The translations under genes were made by a program, and so were the position numbers. From assembly GCF_005234135.1 (NCBI RefSeq), contig NZ_CP039965.1:248001-312000 (forward strand): a DNA stretch of 64,000 nucleotides, written 5' to 3'. Source of the stretch: Pseudorhodobacter turbinis (GTDB lineage: Bacteria > Pseudomonadota > Alphaproteobacteria > Rhodobacterales > Rhodobacteraceae). Positions 20,555-30,628 of the stretch are shown here, piece after piece (the first letter of the stretch is position 1; every line of letters begins with the position of its first letter). The notes below the pieces were generated by a model that worked only from the letters and a program-made list of their open reading frames with translations, was not told where the DNA came from and ran no database searches.

Positions 20555-21154
20555 TTACGTTTCGCGGGCAATGCTATTGTAGAGGGCAAAGTCTTCTGAT
20601 GCGTAGCTATTCAACAGCGCTTCAGTCGAGGCTGACAAGTCCAATGTGCCAGGGGGAGAGACATTAAGGCGCGGCAGTATGATCTCGCAGCCGAGGCGAT
20701 CCTCGAGAAACGCTATGAAGCTGCTTATATCTTCATAGCGAAAAAGGTGGTCAACACCGCGGCCTTTACGGGAACGCAGAAAGCGCGCTTGAGAACCGAC
20801 CCCTGCAAATGCGGGAGGGGTGTCTTGACAATAAGCGCTCACAAATTCATCGAAGGTTTTGCCGATGGTGCTCTTGTTTGGGTCTGCAATGTCGTCGCGC
20901 TGGCGATAGCGATACCAGCTTCCCAGCCAGTCGCGGGGTTCTCGCATCAAGGCCGCGACGGTAAAAGGATGGCCTGAGGCCACCTCGAAATATGGGCCAA
21001 GGAAGCGGTGATACCTTTGCACGGAGGTGTGTTTCAGAACCGGTGGGCGCTGGACAACGAGTGCCGAAAGGGATTCGAGCGCGGATTCAATTGCAGTTGA
21101 CCCGGTTTTTGGGGTCGCCAGAAAAGCAAGTCTTTGGTCCCAGAAAACCAGCAT
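20555..21154 (-). CDS. Sulfotransferase-like protein
   Basis: 199 aa. The N-terminal ATPKTGSTAIESALESL fits the 5'-phosphosulfate-binding loop of PAPS-dependent sulfotransferases. The later MREPRDWLGSWYRYR resembles the 3'-phosphate-binding block, and HLFRYEDISSFIAFLED follows as in the family. The acceptor is unknown. Similar short proteins in Rhodobacteraceae have been labelled gamma-glutamyl kinase, which the sequence does not support. Convergent with cckA (4-bp gap) and divergent from recA. Confidence 0.7.
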   Translation of the reverse strand: MLVFWDQRLAFLATPKTGSTAIESALESLSALVVQRPPVLKHTSVQRYHRFLGPYFEVASGHPFTVAALMREPRDWLGSWYRYRQRDDIADPNKSTIGKTFDEFVSAYCQDTPPAFAGVGSQARFLRSRKGRGVDHLFRYEDISSFIAFLEDRLGCEIILPRLNVSPPGTLDLSASTEALLNSYASEDFALYNSIARET

Positions 21155-21268
21155 GTCGTCCCCTTACAACTTTCTTTGTGTTGTAAACTAACCTTTAACT
21201 ATTTTGCGTAAAAGCTGGAAAGATCGCAATTTTAAATAAATGCACTTGTTTTCCACTGAATGGCGTGA

Positions 21269-21283
21269 GAACAAGAAGAGAAC
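21269..21283 (+). promoter_or_regulatory. SOS (LexA) box of recA
   Basis: GAAC-AAGAAGA-GAAC is an exact match to the alphaproteobacterial LexA site GAAC-N7-GAAC (GTTC-N7-GTTC on the other strand). It lies 49 bp before the recA start, where LexA repression is expected. Confidence 0.85.
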
Positions 21284-21332
21284 AAAACCGTGATTGCCGC
21301 GCCTTCGCGGCTGTGGAATAAAGGGGCGTGAA

Positions 21333-22406
21333 ATGGCTACGGCAAATCTTCTGGACCTGAACGGAAAACGCGAAATGGATAAGGCAAAAGCGCTGGAAAG
21401 CGCATTGGCGCAGATTGAACGTCAATTCGGCAAAGGCTCTATTATGAGGCTGGGCGCCGAAAATGCGGTAATGGATGTGGCGGCGACCTCTACCGGGTCG
21501 TTGGGGCTGGACATCGCTTTGGGGATCGGTGGCTTGCCCGAGGGCCGGATTATCGAGATTTATGGGCCGGAAAGCTCTGGTAAAACCACTTTGACGCTGC
21601 ATGTTGTGGCTGAGATGCAGAAAAAAGGCGGGGTTTGCGCTTTCGTGGATGCCGAACATGCGCTCGATCCGCAATACGCCAAAAAATTGGGCGTCAATCT
21701 GGATGATTTGCTGATCAGCCAACCCGATACGGGTGAGCAAGCGCTGGAAATCGTTGATACGCTGGTGCGGTCTGGTGCGGTGAATATCATCGTGGTTGAT
21801 TCGGTGGCGGCCTTGGTTCCAAAGTCAGAAATCGAGGGCGATATGGGGGACATGCAAATGGGCTCCCAAGCGCGTTTGATGAGTCAGGCGATGCGCAAGC
21901 TGACAGCGTCGATCGGGCGCAGTAATTGTATGGTTATTTTCATCAACCAGATCCGGATGAAAATTGGCGTGATGTTTGGCAGCCCGGAAACGACGACGGG
22001 GGGTAATGCGCTCAAATTCTATGCTTCGGTTCGTTTGGACATTCGCCGGACGGGGGCAATCAAGGATCGTGATGAGGTCGTTGGAAACTCCACCCGCGTT
22101 AAGGTTGTGAAAAACAAGGTGGCACCGCCCTTCAAGCAGGTGGAATTCGACATCATGTATGGCGAGGGTATCTCCAAGAACGGGGAGCTGATTGATCTTG
22201 GCGTGAAGGCCGGGGTCGTCGAGAAATCCGGTTCTTGGTATTCCTACGGGGATGAACGGATTGGCCAAGGGCGTGAGAACGCGAAGCAATTCATGAAATT
22301 GAACCCGACAGTGGCCAAGGAAATTGAAGATAAGATCCGCGCCTCGCATGGTTTGGATTTCCATATCGACGAATCCGCAGCTAGCGATCCGCTGCTGGAA
22401 GATTAA
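21333..22406 (+). CDS. recA: Recombinase RecA
   Basis: 357 aa from the ATG at 21333 (product [20 protein letters not shown]). It carries out homologous recombination and triggers LexA self-cleavage. Walker [10 protein letters not shown], Walker [12 protein letters not shown], the MAW/L1-type [14 protein letters not shown] region, [18 protein letters not shown] (loop L2) and the acidic C-terminus are all visible. An SOS box lies upstream and a strong terminator downstream. Confidence 0.98.
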   Translation: MATANLLDLNGKREMDKAKALESALAQIERQFGKGSIMRLGAENAVMDVAATSTGSLGLDIALGIGGLPEGRIIEIYGPESSGKTTLTLHVVAEMQKKGGVCAFVDAEHALDPQYAKKLGVNLDDLLISQPDTGEQALEIVDTLVRSGAVNIIVVDSVAALVPKSEIEGDMGDMQMGSQARLMSQAMRKLTASIGRSNCMVIFINQIRMKIGVMFGSPETTTGGNALKFYASVRLDIRRTGAIKDRDEVVGNSTRVKVVKNKVAPPFKQVEFDIMYGEGISKNGELIDLGVKAGVVEKSGSWYSYGDERIGQGRENAKQFMKLNPTVAKEIEDKIRASHGLDFHIDESAASDPLLED

Positions 22407-22432
22407 GCCCCTTCAAATGACGGATTTTCAAG

Positions 22433-22462
22433 GAGCCGGGGGTGGCGCATCCCCGGCTCTTC
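22433..22462 (+). terminator. recA terminator
   Basis: A 9-bp GC stem (GAGCCGGGG / CCCCGGCTC, 9-nt loop) followed by TT lies 26 bp past the recA stop. Confidence 0.65.
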
Positions 22463-22542
22463 GCATTGGCCTAGTGGACAGTGCTGCTTTGCGTCGTTAA
22501 ACGTTGGCAAAACCTGCAAATTGCCGGACAAGGGGCCGCCTC

Positions 22543-25200
22543 ATGCCATCGCTAAACGATATCCGCTCTACCTTTCTGAATTATTTCGACCGCAATGGTC
22601 ACCGGATCGTGGAAAGCAGCCCTTTGGTGCCGCGAAATGACCCGACCTTGATGTTTGCTAACTCTGGCATGGTTCAGTTTAAGAACTGTTTCACGGGGGT
22701 AGAGCAGCGTGATTATGTGCGCGCAACTTCGGCACAAAAATGCGTGCGGGCGGGCGGCAAGCACAACGATCTGGACAATGTCGGCTATACGGCACGCCAC
22801 CACACCTTTTTTGAAATGCTGGGGAATTTCAGTTTTGGGGATTACTTCAAGTCCGAGGCAATCCCCTTTGCTTGGGAATTGCTGACACGTGAGTTTGGGA
22901 TCCCGAAAGAAAATCTCTTGGTTACGGTGTATCACACCGATGATGAAGCTGCAGATATGTGGAAGAAGGTTGCGGGCCTGACTGATGACCGCATCATTCG
23001 TATTGCAACCGATGATAACTTTTGGCGGATGGGGCCGACCGGCCCTTGCGGCCCTTGCACCGAGATTTTCTTTGACCACGGTGACAAGATCTGGGGCGGC
23101 CCTCCGGGATCGGCAGATGAAGATGGCGACCGATTTATCGAGATCTGGAACCTCGTTTTCATGCAGAACGAGCAGCATGCCGATGGCTCTCTGACGCCGC
23201 TTCCCAAGCAAAGCATTGATACCGGCATGGGGTTGGAGCGGATTGGCGCCCTGCTTCAGGGCAAGCACGACAACTATGATACCGACCTGATGCGCAGCCT
23301 GATCGAGGCCTCCGCCCATGCCACGAGCACCGATCCCGATGGGCCCGGCAAAATGCACCACCGCGTGATTGCCGACCACCTGCGGTCGACGTCGTTCTTG
23401 ATTGCCGATGGTGTGATGCCATCCAACGAAGGTCGCGGCTATGTTTTGCGCCGGATTATGCGGCGTGCGATGCGCCATGCAAATCAGTTGGGCACGCAAG
23501 ATCCGGTTATGCACCGTTTGGTCCCGGCTTTGGTGCGCCAGATGGGGGCGGCTTACCCTGAGCTTTCCCGCGCCCAAGCGTTGGTTGAGGAAACCTTGCG
23601 ACTGGAGGAAACGCGCTTTCGCCAAACCCTCGATCGTGGGTTAAAGCTGCTGGATGATGAACTTTCCAAGATTCCCGAGGGCTCGGATTTGCCGGGTACT
23701 GCGGCGTTCAAGCTTTATGACACCTTTGGCTTTCCGCTGGATCTGACGCAGGATGCGCTGCGTGAAAAGGGCCGCGCGGTAGATACAGAAGGTTTTGACG
23801 CGGCGATGGCCGAGCAAAAAGCAAAGGCGCGGGCAAGCTGGTCCGGCTCTGGTGAGACCAAGGATGCGGCGATCTGGTTCGATCTGGCCGAGACCCACGG
23901 CGCGACTGAATTTCTGGGCTATGACACCGAAACCGCCGAGGGGCAGGTCTTGGCCGTGGTTGCCGAAGGCGCAGAGGTTGCAAAAGCGACGACAGGCCAA
24001 TCGGTTCAGATCATCTTGAACCAGACACCATTTTACGCGGAATCGGGTGGTCAGGTCGGGGATGAGGGCGTTTTGCGCACGGCAACGGGCAATGCACGGA
24101 TCACCGATACTAAAAAGAGCCAGGGCCTGTTTATCCATATGGCCGAAGTGACAGAGGGCGAGGTCGCCACCAGTCAGGGTGCCACTTTGACGGTCGATCA
24201 TGCCCGCCGTGCGGCTATTCGCGCCAATCACTCAGCCACGCACCTTTTGCATGAGGCCTTGCGCCGTGCTTTGGGCGATCATGTGGCCCAGCGTGGCTCG
24301 TTGAATGCGCCGGACCGCTTGCGCTTTGACTTCAGCCACGGGCAAGCGGTCTCGGCCGCAGAGCTTGCGCAGGTAGAGGCCGAAGTGAACAGCTATATCC
24401 GCCAGAATACACCGGTGGATACACGGATCATGACGCCGGATGATGCCCGTGCCTTGGGGGCGCAGGCGCTCTTTGGCGAAAAATACGGCGATGAGGTGCG
24501 CGTGGTTTCCATGGGCGCGCTTGACGGATCTGGCAAGGGCGCAGATGGGCGGACCTATTCGTTGGAGCTTTGCGGTGGTACGCATGTTGGTCGGCTGGGT
24601 GAGATCGGGTTGTTTGTGTTGCTGGGCGATAGTGCTTCCTCGGCCGGGGTGCGCCGGATCGAGGCACTGACGGGGGAGGGGGCTTTGGCCTACCTCAAGG
24701 AGCAGATGGGTAATCTGGCTGAGGTCTCGGCGGTGTTGAAAGCGACACCAGCCGAGCTTGCGACCCGTGCCAAAGCCTTGCTGGACGATCGCCGCAAGCT
24801 GGAAAACGAAGTGGCGCAGCTGCGCCGTGAACTGGCGATGGGTGGCAGTGCTTCAGGGCCAGAAGCGAAAGAAATCAACGGGATAAAGCTGATTTCTCAG
24901 GTTTTGACGGGGGTTTCCGGTAAGGACCTTCCGGGGTTGATTGATGAGATGAAGGCGCGCCTTGGCTCTGGTGCGGTGGTGCTGATTGCCGATACCGGTG
25001 CCAAGCCTGCGGTTGCAGCCGGTGTGACCGCTGACTTGACGGATAGGCTCTCGGCGGTTGAGCTGGTCAAGGCTGCGGCGATTGCCCTTGGCGGCAAAGG
25101 CGGCGGCGGGCGCCCAGATATGGCGCAGGCAGGGGGCGTTGATATTGGCAGTGCGGATGCTGCGATTTCTGCGATTGAGTCTATTTTGGAGGGGAAATAA
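22543..25200 (+). CDS. alaS: Alanine--tRNA ligase
   Basis: 885 aa from the ATG at 22543 (product [20 protein letters not shown]); AAGGGG lies upstream. It charges tRNA-Ala. The class II catalytic core (residues 1-260, with [20 protein letters not shown]) is followed by the tRNA-recognition part. The editing domain shows zinc-site motifs [12 protein letters not shown] and CGGTHV, and the C-Ala domain ends with [15 protein letters not shown]. The DUF1330 gene begins 1 bp after the stop. Confidence 0.98.
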   Translation: MPSLNDIRSTFLNYFDRNGHRIVESSPLVPRNDPTLMFANSGMVQFKNCFTGVEQRDYVRATSAQKCVRAGGKHNDLDNVGYTARHHTFFEMLGNFSFGDYFKSEAIPFAWELLTREFGIPKENLLVTVYHTDDEAADMWKKVAGLTDDRIIRIATDDNFWRMGPTGPCGPCTEIFFDHGDKIWGGPPGSADEDGDRFIEIWNLVFMQNEQHADGSLTPLPKQSIDTGMGLERIGALLQGKHDNYDTDLMRSLIEASAHATSTDPDGPGKMHHRVIADHLRSTSFLIADGVMPSNEGRGYVLRRIMRRAMRHANQLGTQDPVMHRLVPALVRQMGAAYPELSRAQALVEETLRLEETRFRQTLDRGLKLLDDELSKIPEGSDLPGTAAFKLYDTFGFPLDLTQDALREKGRAVDTEGFDAAMAEQKAKARASWSGSGETKDAAIWFDLAETHGATEFLGYDTETAEGQVLAVVAEGAEVAKATTGQSVQIILNQTPFYAESGGQVGDEGVLRTATGNARITDTKKSQGLFIHMAEVTEGEVATSQGATLTVDHARRAAIRANHSATHLLHEALRRALGDHVAQRGSLNAPDRLRFDFSHGQAVSAAELAQVEAEVNSYIRQNTPVDTRIMTPDDARALGAQALFGEKYGDEVRVVSMGALDGSGKGADGRTYSLELCGGTHVGRLGEIGLFVLLGDSASSAGVRRIEALTGEGALAYLKEQMGNLAEVSAVLKATPAELATRAKALLDDRRKLENEVAQLRRELAMGGSASGPEAKEINGIKLISQVLTGVSGKDLPGLIDEMKARLGSGAVVLIADTGAKPAVAAGVTADLTDRLSAVELVKAAAIALGGKGGGGRPDMAQAGGVDIGSADAAISAIESILEGK

Positions 25201-25201
25201 A

Positions 25202-25492
25202 ATGCCGACAGCTTTGTGGATTGCCCATGTAGAGGTCACTGATCCGGAGGCTTATGGGAAATACGCAGCCCTTGCGGGGCCTGCGATTGCGGCCCATGGC
25301 GGCGTTTTTTTGGCGCGTGCCGGGCGGTATGTGCAGTTGGAAGGCAATGACCGGCCGCGCAACGTCGTTGCCCGCTTTCCAAGCCTTGAGGCGGGGGTCG
25401 AATGCTATCACTCGGCGGCGTATCAGGCAGCAATGGCACATGCCAAGGGAGCCAGTACTCGCGATTTGATGATTGTGGAGGAATCCGAGTAA
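25202..25492 (+). CDS. DUF1330 domain-containing protein
   Basis: 96 aa, dimeric alpha/beta-barrel (ferredoxin-like) family. The pattern is plain: WIAHVEVTDPEAYGKYA at the start, a central GGVFLARAGR, and RFPSLEAGVECYHSAAYQAA in the second half. The biochemical role of the family is unknown. GGAGGGGAA within the alaS end serves as the ribosome site, so it is probably translated with alaS. Confidence 0.88.
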   Translation: MPTALWIAHVEVTDPEAYGKYAALAGPAIAAHGGVFLARAGRYVQLEGNDRPRNVVARFPSLEAGVECYHSAAYQAAMAHAKGASTRDLMIVEESE

Positions 25493-25588
25493 AGCGCCTG
25501 TTTGCCCTCCTGTTTCAACGATTTCTTTGTTATATGCAGATAAAATAGAGGTGCGCCAACCAAGCGCGCCGGGCAATGGGGTTTTATT

Positions 25589-26383
25589 ATGTGCCGTTGG
25601 GCAGCCTATATTGGCAAACCAATTTTTCTGGAGGAGGTGGTCAGCCGCCCCCGCCATTCGCTCATCCACCAAAGCCAATGCGCGACCGAGTGCAAATCGG
25701 CGATCAATGCCGACGGCTTTGGCCTTGCATGGTATGATGAGCGTGAGGAACCCGGGCAGTACCGTGATGTCTCGCCCGCGTGGTCCGATTGCAATTTGAA
25801 AAGCATCGTTCAGCAGGTGCGCTCCGGACTGTTTCTGGGCCACGTGCGTGCCTCAACAGGAACGGCGACCAGCCGCAACAACTGCCATCCGTTCACCTTC
25901 AAGCAATGGTCCTTCATGCACAACGGCCAGGTCGGAGGGTTTGAACATTTCCGCCGCTGTGGCGATATGATGATTCCTGATGAATATTACGCCGACCGGC
26001 GCGGCGCGACCGATAGTGAGGCACTGTTCTTAGTTGCACTTTCCGAAGGGCTTGATGCCGATCCCTGTGCGGCGCTGGAACGCGCAACCGCGCGGTTTGA
26101 GGCATTGAGCAGGGCGCGTGGCACTGCTCCGCATATTCGGATGACGGTGGCCTTTTCCGACGGTCAAAAGCTATATGCCGTCCGCTACGCAACCGATGAC
26201 AAGGCCCCGACACTCTATCACCGCTGGTCTCAAACCCATCAAGGGCGCGCTGTGGTGTCGGAGCCACTTGAGACGGATGAAGAAGATTGGCTTTTGGTGC
26301 CGGCGGGCACGTTTTGCACCTTTGATGGTGAGCAGGTCTCGATGAAGCCTTTTGTACCGCAGCAGGAAGCCATCGCTGCCTAA
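25589..26383 (+). CDS. Class II glutamine amidotransferase (YafJ type)
   Basis: 264 aa. After Met removal the N-terminal Cys (MCRWAAYIGKP) is the Ntn-hydrolase nucleophile that frees ammonia from glutamine. Other family marks: NADGFGLAWYD (about 48-58), LGHVRASTGTATSRNNCHPF (about 85-104), the HNGQVGGF loop, and RRGATDSEALF. It is of the stand-alone YafJ/EgtC/DUG3-like group, so the substrate may be a gamma-glutamyl compound. No partner synthase is adjacent. The gene stands alone between DUF1330 and the accessory region. Confidence 0.88.
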   Translation: MCRWAAYIGKPIFLEEVVSRPRHSLIHQSQCATECKSAINADGFGLAWYDEREEPGQYRDVSPAWSDCNLKSIVQQVRSGLFLGHVRASTGTATSRNNCHPFTFKQWSFMHNGQVGGFEHFRRCGDMMIPDEYYADRRGATDSEALFLVALSEGLDADPCAALERATARFEALSRARGTAPHIRMTVAFSDGQKLYAVRYATDDKAPTLYHRWSQTHQGRAVVSEPLETDEEDWLLVPAGTFCTFDGEQVSMKPFVPQQEAIAA

Positions 26384-27136
26384 ATAGGCTTTTTGAGTAC
26401 TTTATGTGCATGTTTCACAACCCCAAGGATGTCCGGACCTTGGGTGGTCTAGATAATACTATAGGCATTGTCACAGGGCTAAACCTCCGTTTCGTGCATC
26501 CGATAATACATCACCCTTAAGTTGTTCTCCTTACTGCAGAATTACCCTCCTTGTCGCGGTGGACGTCTTGATGACTGCTGCCATGATGCTTCGTGAGAGG
26601 GTGGTCCGCTACAGTAGGAAACGTAGGGAAACACCGGTTTTTGGCGAAAAACGAGCGGATCGACAGCCATTTGTCACCCGGAAGGGCCTCGCCGACGAGA
26701 ACGATTCGGTTAAGACCTCGAGGTCACTGGGGTAGTTTTGCAGCACCAAATTCAACGTGAAAGATTCGCGGGGCAAACTCAAGAGGGAATCCCTTAACGA
26801 TTAATTTCATTGCGCCCCGATCAAAAATTTGGCGGAATTGCGGGTTTGCTTTTGCTCATACAAGCGAAATCCCGCCCGCATTCGGGTCAATGAAACCGCC
26901 TAGGTTGCGGCATCTTGAGTATTCGATCAAACATAGTACAGCGTATAACGATATTTGCTTTACGTAACGGAACCCTAGAAATCCTCACTGGCGCTTGGCC
27001 AATAAAAACGGGTGAGACATTAACCTATGTTACCGACCGAAGTAACGAAATATTCACACAAATGCCTATACGATAAGAGATTACCTAACCAAAACTGCTC
27101 CCCTCTACAGCGATCAGCTTTACCTGAAATGAGAAA
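26384..27136. other. 753-bp interval without a recognisable gene
   Basis: All frames are broken and I recognise no protein fragment. Visible details: a 7-bp hairpin CCCAAGG/CCTTGGG near 26424-26446, which may end the amidotransferase transcript; a TTACGTAA palindrome near 26961; and an inverted repeat GTTAC-N8-GTAAC near 27031-27048, about 100 bp before the fusion gene. The stretch is AT-richer than the neighbouring core genes and probably marks the left side of the accessory region. Confidence 0.5.
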
Positions 27137-27148
27137 ATGGAGTTTGAT

Positions 27149-29791
27149 ATGTCAGCTTTGAACCCGGCACGTGCTTCGTTATTGAAGATGTTTGCGCTTG
27201 ATGCAAAGATTGTCAGCGGCTCGGGATTCACTCTTGTGGATGAGGATGGGCGATCGTATCTCGATTTTCTCTCGCAATATGGTGCGTTGCCATTTGGCCA
27301 TAATCCGCCAGCCTTGTGGGATGCGCTGGATGCAGCGCGGGCTGAGCAAATGCCCTCATTGGTGCAGCCTCTGCGGCCGGTCGAGGCGGAACGTCTGGCA
27401 GAGCGGTTGGCCGAAATAACGCCAGGGGATCTGGCGATTACTACCCTTGCAAATAGCGGTGCTGAAACCGTCGAGGCGGCCATAAAGCTGGCACGACTGC
27501 GGTCTGGTCGTCAGGGAATTCTATCAACTCACAATGGTTTTCATGGCAAGACGCTTGGGGCGCTTTCGGCAACAGGTAAGCCTCTGTACCAAGAAGGTTT
27601 CTCGGCACCTGCTCCGGGGTTTGATTATGTTCCCTTTGGCGACCTTGATGCATTGAGGGAACGTTTGGAAACTGCGGGCGACAATATTGCAGCGTTTATT
27701 GTCGAACCGATTCAAGGGGAAGGCGGCGTTATTTGCCCGCCGCACGGTTACATTGACGCTGCGATCACTATTTGCCGCAGTCACGGTGTGCTTTTCATCC
27801 TCGACGAAATCCAAACCGGATTGGGTCGGACCGGTGCGCTCTTTGCGTGTTCCGACGGTGACGAAGTGCCCGATATGTTGCTGCTGGCCAAGGCTCTTGG
27901 TGGTGGGATGATGTCGATCGGTGCTTGTATTGTACGCCCATCTGCTTGGGATGACAGGTTTGGACAGCGCCACAGTTCCACTTTTGCCAACAATAACCTT
28001 GCATGTCGGGTCGCAAACGCGACGCTTGATATGCTGCTGGAGGATGATCAGGCACTTATCCGTCAGGTCGCGACGAATGGAACCTATCTGCGCGGACGGT
28101 TGGAAGCGTTACAGGAGCGATATCCCGGGGTCATCAGGGAAGTGCGTGGACGTGGCTACATGTTGGGGCTGGAATTCCACCGTTTCGATGAGCGGACCGA
28201 TTCAGCGACGATGGCTTTTTCAAGTATCAACGGTGGCGTGATTCCCCTGATCAGCTCTTACCTGTTTAATGTTCAGGGGCTTTTAACCGCGCCGTTGTTT
28301 AACGAAACCCACGTGATGCGCTTGCAGCCAACCCTGATTCTGGGACAACTAGAGATTGACCGTGCAATTGACGCGCTAGACGCGGTTTGCGGGATCCTTG
28401 CCTCGCAAGACTACTACTCTCTTGTTCGCCATCTCGTCGCAACGCCGATTGCCGAAAAAATAGCCTCCGGCAGTGTGGCGGAGGATGCGGCACACTGCCT
28501 GCCATCAAATTTGCCACAGACTGGGAGCTTCGGTTTTTTGGTTCATTACACCGAAGAGGAAGATGTGTACCGCTCTGACGCATCCTTTCGACAATTTAGC
28601 GATGCAGAATTCGCGAATTGGTGTGCTTGGGTGAAGCAATTGGGCCCTGGATTCGCCCGCCGCATGCCCAAAGTCACTTCGAAGACGGGGGCGACAGCGG
28701 AAGGTTGGATCATGTCGGTTCCGATGCTGCCTTCTGATATGCGCGGCTCAGGTCGTCATGAGGCAACGCGCATGATTAAAAGCGCCGTTGATCTTGCTGT
28801 CCATGAGGGGCTTACCCGTGTTGGGCTCGGGGCTTTTACGTCCATCGTTACCCGGGGTGGTGAAACGGCAACTGGCCGGGGGGGGCGGATTACCAGTGGG
28901 AATACTCTGACCACTATCTCTGCGGTTAAGGGGATTGAGAACGTGGCCTCCCGTGCGGGTCTACCGCTTGAAGACGCCCACGTTGTCGTAATTGGAGCCG
29001 CCGGTGCGATTGGTCGTTTGGCATCTATGATGCTTGCCCGTCGCGTGGGGCGCGTGACCCTTGTCGGCAATGAGGCAAACCCTTTCACCCCTAAGCTTAT
29101 GTCGAATGTGGCAGACGAGACCTATGAATTGCTAATGGATCTGCCGGTTGATTCGGGACTGGAAACAGGCGAGGCGGTTTCCAGAGTAAAGAATATCGCA
29201 AGTCGGCTGGGCCTTGGAAAAGATCGCAAAGGTATCGCAAATCGGTTCTCTGCGGCGTTTAAAGCGTTGGGGCAGCAACCACCTATTGAATTTACGGCTT
29301 CTCTTCAAACAGCGCTGTTGGATGCCGATATTGTTCTGGTTGCCACCAGTTCCGAGAAGTCTTTAATCGATCCATTGACACTACCCCGCGGTACATTGGT
29401 TTGCGATATCGCGCGCCCACCGAACGTTTCTGATGCTATAATGCCTGACCAGACAGCGCTTGTTTTTGACGGTGGCCTTATTCAACCACCTTTCGATGTT
29501 GATCTTGGCGCATTTCAAACCTTGCCAAAAAATCTGTGTTGGGGGTGTTTGGGGGAAACCATGCTTCTAGCATTGGCACGGGAAGATCGTGACTACAGTA
29601 TCGGCTCGCGCCTCTCGATTGCAGATGCAGACCGGCTATCCCTTTTGGCTGATTTGCACGGTTTTGCCCCCGCACCTACACAATGGTACGGGCGTCACGT
29701 CAGCGCCGAGGACATTGAAAACTTCGCGCGTCATGTCGCTGCTAAACGCGCCGAGAGTGTTTCCCATGGACTATCGGAGCTGGGGGCTTGA
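27149..29791 (+). CDS. Class III aminotransferase fused to an acyl-ACP-reductase-like domain
   Basis: 880 aa from the ATG at 27149, which has GGAG 6 bp upstream (27137 is an alternative). Residues 1-420 are a class III PLP aminotransferase: FILDEIQTGLGRTG with Asp219 and the PLP lysine Lys248 in LLLAKALGGG. Residues about 460-880 resemble cyanobacterial acyl-ACP reductase: FGFLVHYTEEED, GLGAFTSIVT, TSGNTLTT, a nucleotide loop VVVIGAAGAIG, and GCLGETMLLALA, where Cys800 lines up with the acyl-accepting Cys of that enzyme. A likely pathway is acyl-thioester to aldehyde to primary amine. A strong terminator follows; no other enzyme gene shares the transcript. Confidence 0.8.
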   Translation: MSALNPARASLLKMFALDAKIVSGSGFTLVDEDGRSYLDFLSQYGALPFGHNPPALWDALDAARAEQMPSLVQPLRPVEAERLAERLAEITPGDLAITTLANSGAETVEAAIKLARLRSGRQGILSTHNGFHGKTLGALSATGKPLYQEGFSAPAPGFDYVPFGDLDALRERLETAGDNIAAFIVEPIQGEGGVICPPHGYIDAAITICRSHGVLFILDEIQTGLGRTGALFACSDGDEVPDMLLLAKALGGGMMSIGACIVRPSAWDDRFGQRHSSTFANNNLACRVANATLDMLLEDDQALIRQVATNGTYLRGRLEALQERYPGVIREVRGRGYMLGLEFHRFDERTDSATMAFSSINGGVIPLISSYLFNVQGLLTAPLFNETHVMRLQPTLILGQLEIDRAIDALDAVCGILASQDYYSLVRHLVATPIAEKIASGSVAEDAAHCLPSNLPQTGSFGFLVHYTEEEDVYRSDASFRQFSDAEFANWCAWVKQLGPGFARRMPKVTSKTGATAEGWIMSVPMLPSDMRGSGRHEATRMIKSAVDLAVHEGLTRVGLGAFTSIVTRGGETATGRGGRITSGNTLTTISAVKGIENVASRAGLPLEDAHVVVIGAAGAIGRLASMMLARRVGRVTLVGNEANPFTPKLMSNVADETYELLMDLPVDSGLETGEAVSRVKNIASRLGLGKDRKGIANRFSAAFKALGQQPPIEFTASLQTALLDADIVLVATSSEKSLIDPLTLPRGTLVCDIARPPNVSDAIMPDQTALVFDGGLIQPPFDVDLGAFQTLPKNLCWGCLGETMLLALAREDRDYSIGSRLSIADADRLSLLADLHGFAPAPTQWYGRHVSAEDIENFARHVAAKRAESVSHGLSELGA

Positions 29792-29847
29792 AACTCCCAG
29801 TTTCGGGAAACGCGTAAGCAAACAATTAAATCCATCAGCACAAATGC

Positions 29848-29890
29848 GAATGGCCCGGACGCGATAAAAGCGTCCGGGCCATTCGTTTTT
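29848..29890 (+). terminator. Strong Rho-independent terminator after the fusion gene
   Basis: A 15-bp perfect GC-rich stem (arms 29848-29862 and 29870-29884, 7-nt loop) is followed by GTTTTT. It lies 57 bp past the stop of the fusion gene. Confidence 0.92.
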
Positions 29891-29935
29891 AGGTCGTTCA
29901 AGTCCTACAACGAAAGACTTGAGCAAAGCTGCCGA

Positions 29936-30628
29936 TTAGGCTGCTTTACGAGCCTTACGGCGACGCATAGCAGCAGCACCACCAAGAGCACCAAACAGCA
30001 ACAGGCCGGAAGCGGGCAATGGAACTGGGCTCAATTCGATCGAAGTGATCGAACCATCAACCCGCTCAACTGCGCCAAAACCGTCTACAGCGCTCGAGTC
30101 GATTTCGAACGAAAGCGTTGCGATGTTGTCGAAATCAGCCGAACCAGCGAAAGCAGAGAGGAACAGTTTCGGATCAACGCCCGACACCAGAACTTCGAAG
30201 TATGTGCTCACGTTACCCAGCGTGTCGATTGCTGTCGCTGTAAAGTTGGCGGCATGGTCGAAACCGAGTGTACCAAGACGGAACAACATATAAGGGTTCG
30301 AACCGTTCGAGATATCACCGACCGATGTATAGGTCAGCGTGCCCGTACCAGTTGCCCGATCGTTATTCGAAAACGACAGCTCGCCACTTTGAATTTCGAG
30401 AGTTGTTGCCGCAGTAGCGTTGCCGTTGTTGGAAACGTTATTAACGGTCAGGGTACGTGTTCCTGCACCAAAAGCAACTGTGCTCGAATCGGTTGCACCA
30501 GGATAAGCCTGAGACACCACGGTCTGATTTCCGCTGAAGTCGTCAAACATAATAGTTGCAGCGAGGGCCGGCACGGCGGTCATAAGCATTGCAGCAGTGA
30601 CCGATGCTCCTAAAAACTTAACATTCAT
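29936..30628 (-). CDS. Secreted VPLPA-CTERM sorting-domain protein
   Basis: 230 aa. A Sec signal peptide (MNVKFLGASVTAAMLMTAVPALA) is followed by a beta-rich, Thr/Ser/Asn-rich body with no catalytic motif. The C-terminus is a tripartite sorting signal: VPLPASG, a hydrophobic helix (LLLFGALGGAAAM) and a basic tail RRRKARKAA. This is the VPLPA-CTERM variant of PEP-CTERM, processed by an exosortase in organisms that also make exopolysaccharide. No exosortase gene is in this window. AGGAGA precedes the ATG at 30628. Convergent with the fusion gene. Confidence 0.85.
   Translation of the reverse strand: MNVKFLGASVTAAMLMTAVPALAATIMFDDFSGNQTVVSQAYPGATDSSTVAFGAGTRTLTVNNVSNNGNATAATTLEIQSGELSFSNNDRATGTGTLTYTSVGDISNGSNPYMLFRLGTLGFDHAANFTATAIDTLGNVSTYFEVLVSGVDPKLFLSAFAGSADFDNIATLSFEIDSSAVDGFGAVERVDGSITSIELSPVPLPASGLLLFGALGGAAAMRRRKARKAA

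Noticed and set aside
21184..21200. TAAA-N7-TTAAC between recA and the sulfotransferase gene as a CtrA site
   Set aside because: The first half site is imperfect (TAAA) in an AT-rich promoter gap; too weak to call.
26593..26605. CCCTCTCACG (minus strand), matching the left border of palindromic element P1
   Set aside because: It is not followed by a palindrome or by the TGCCGGGCAA border, so a 10-bp match by chance is the likelier explanation.
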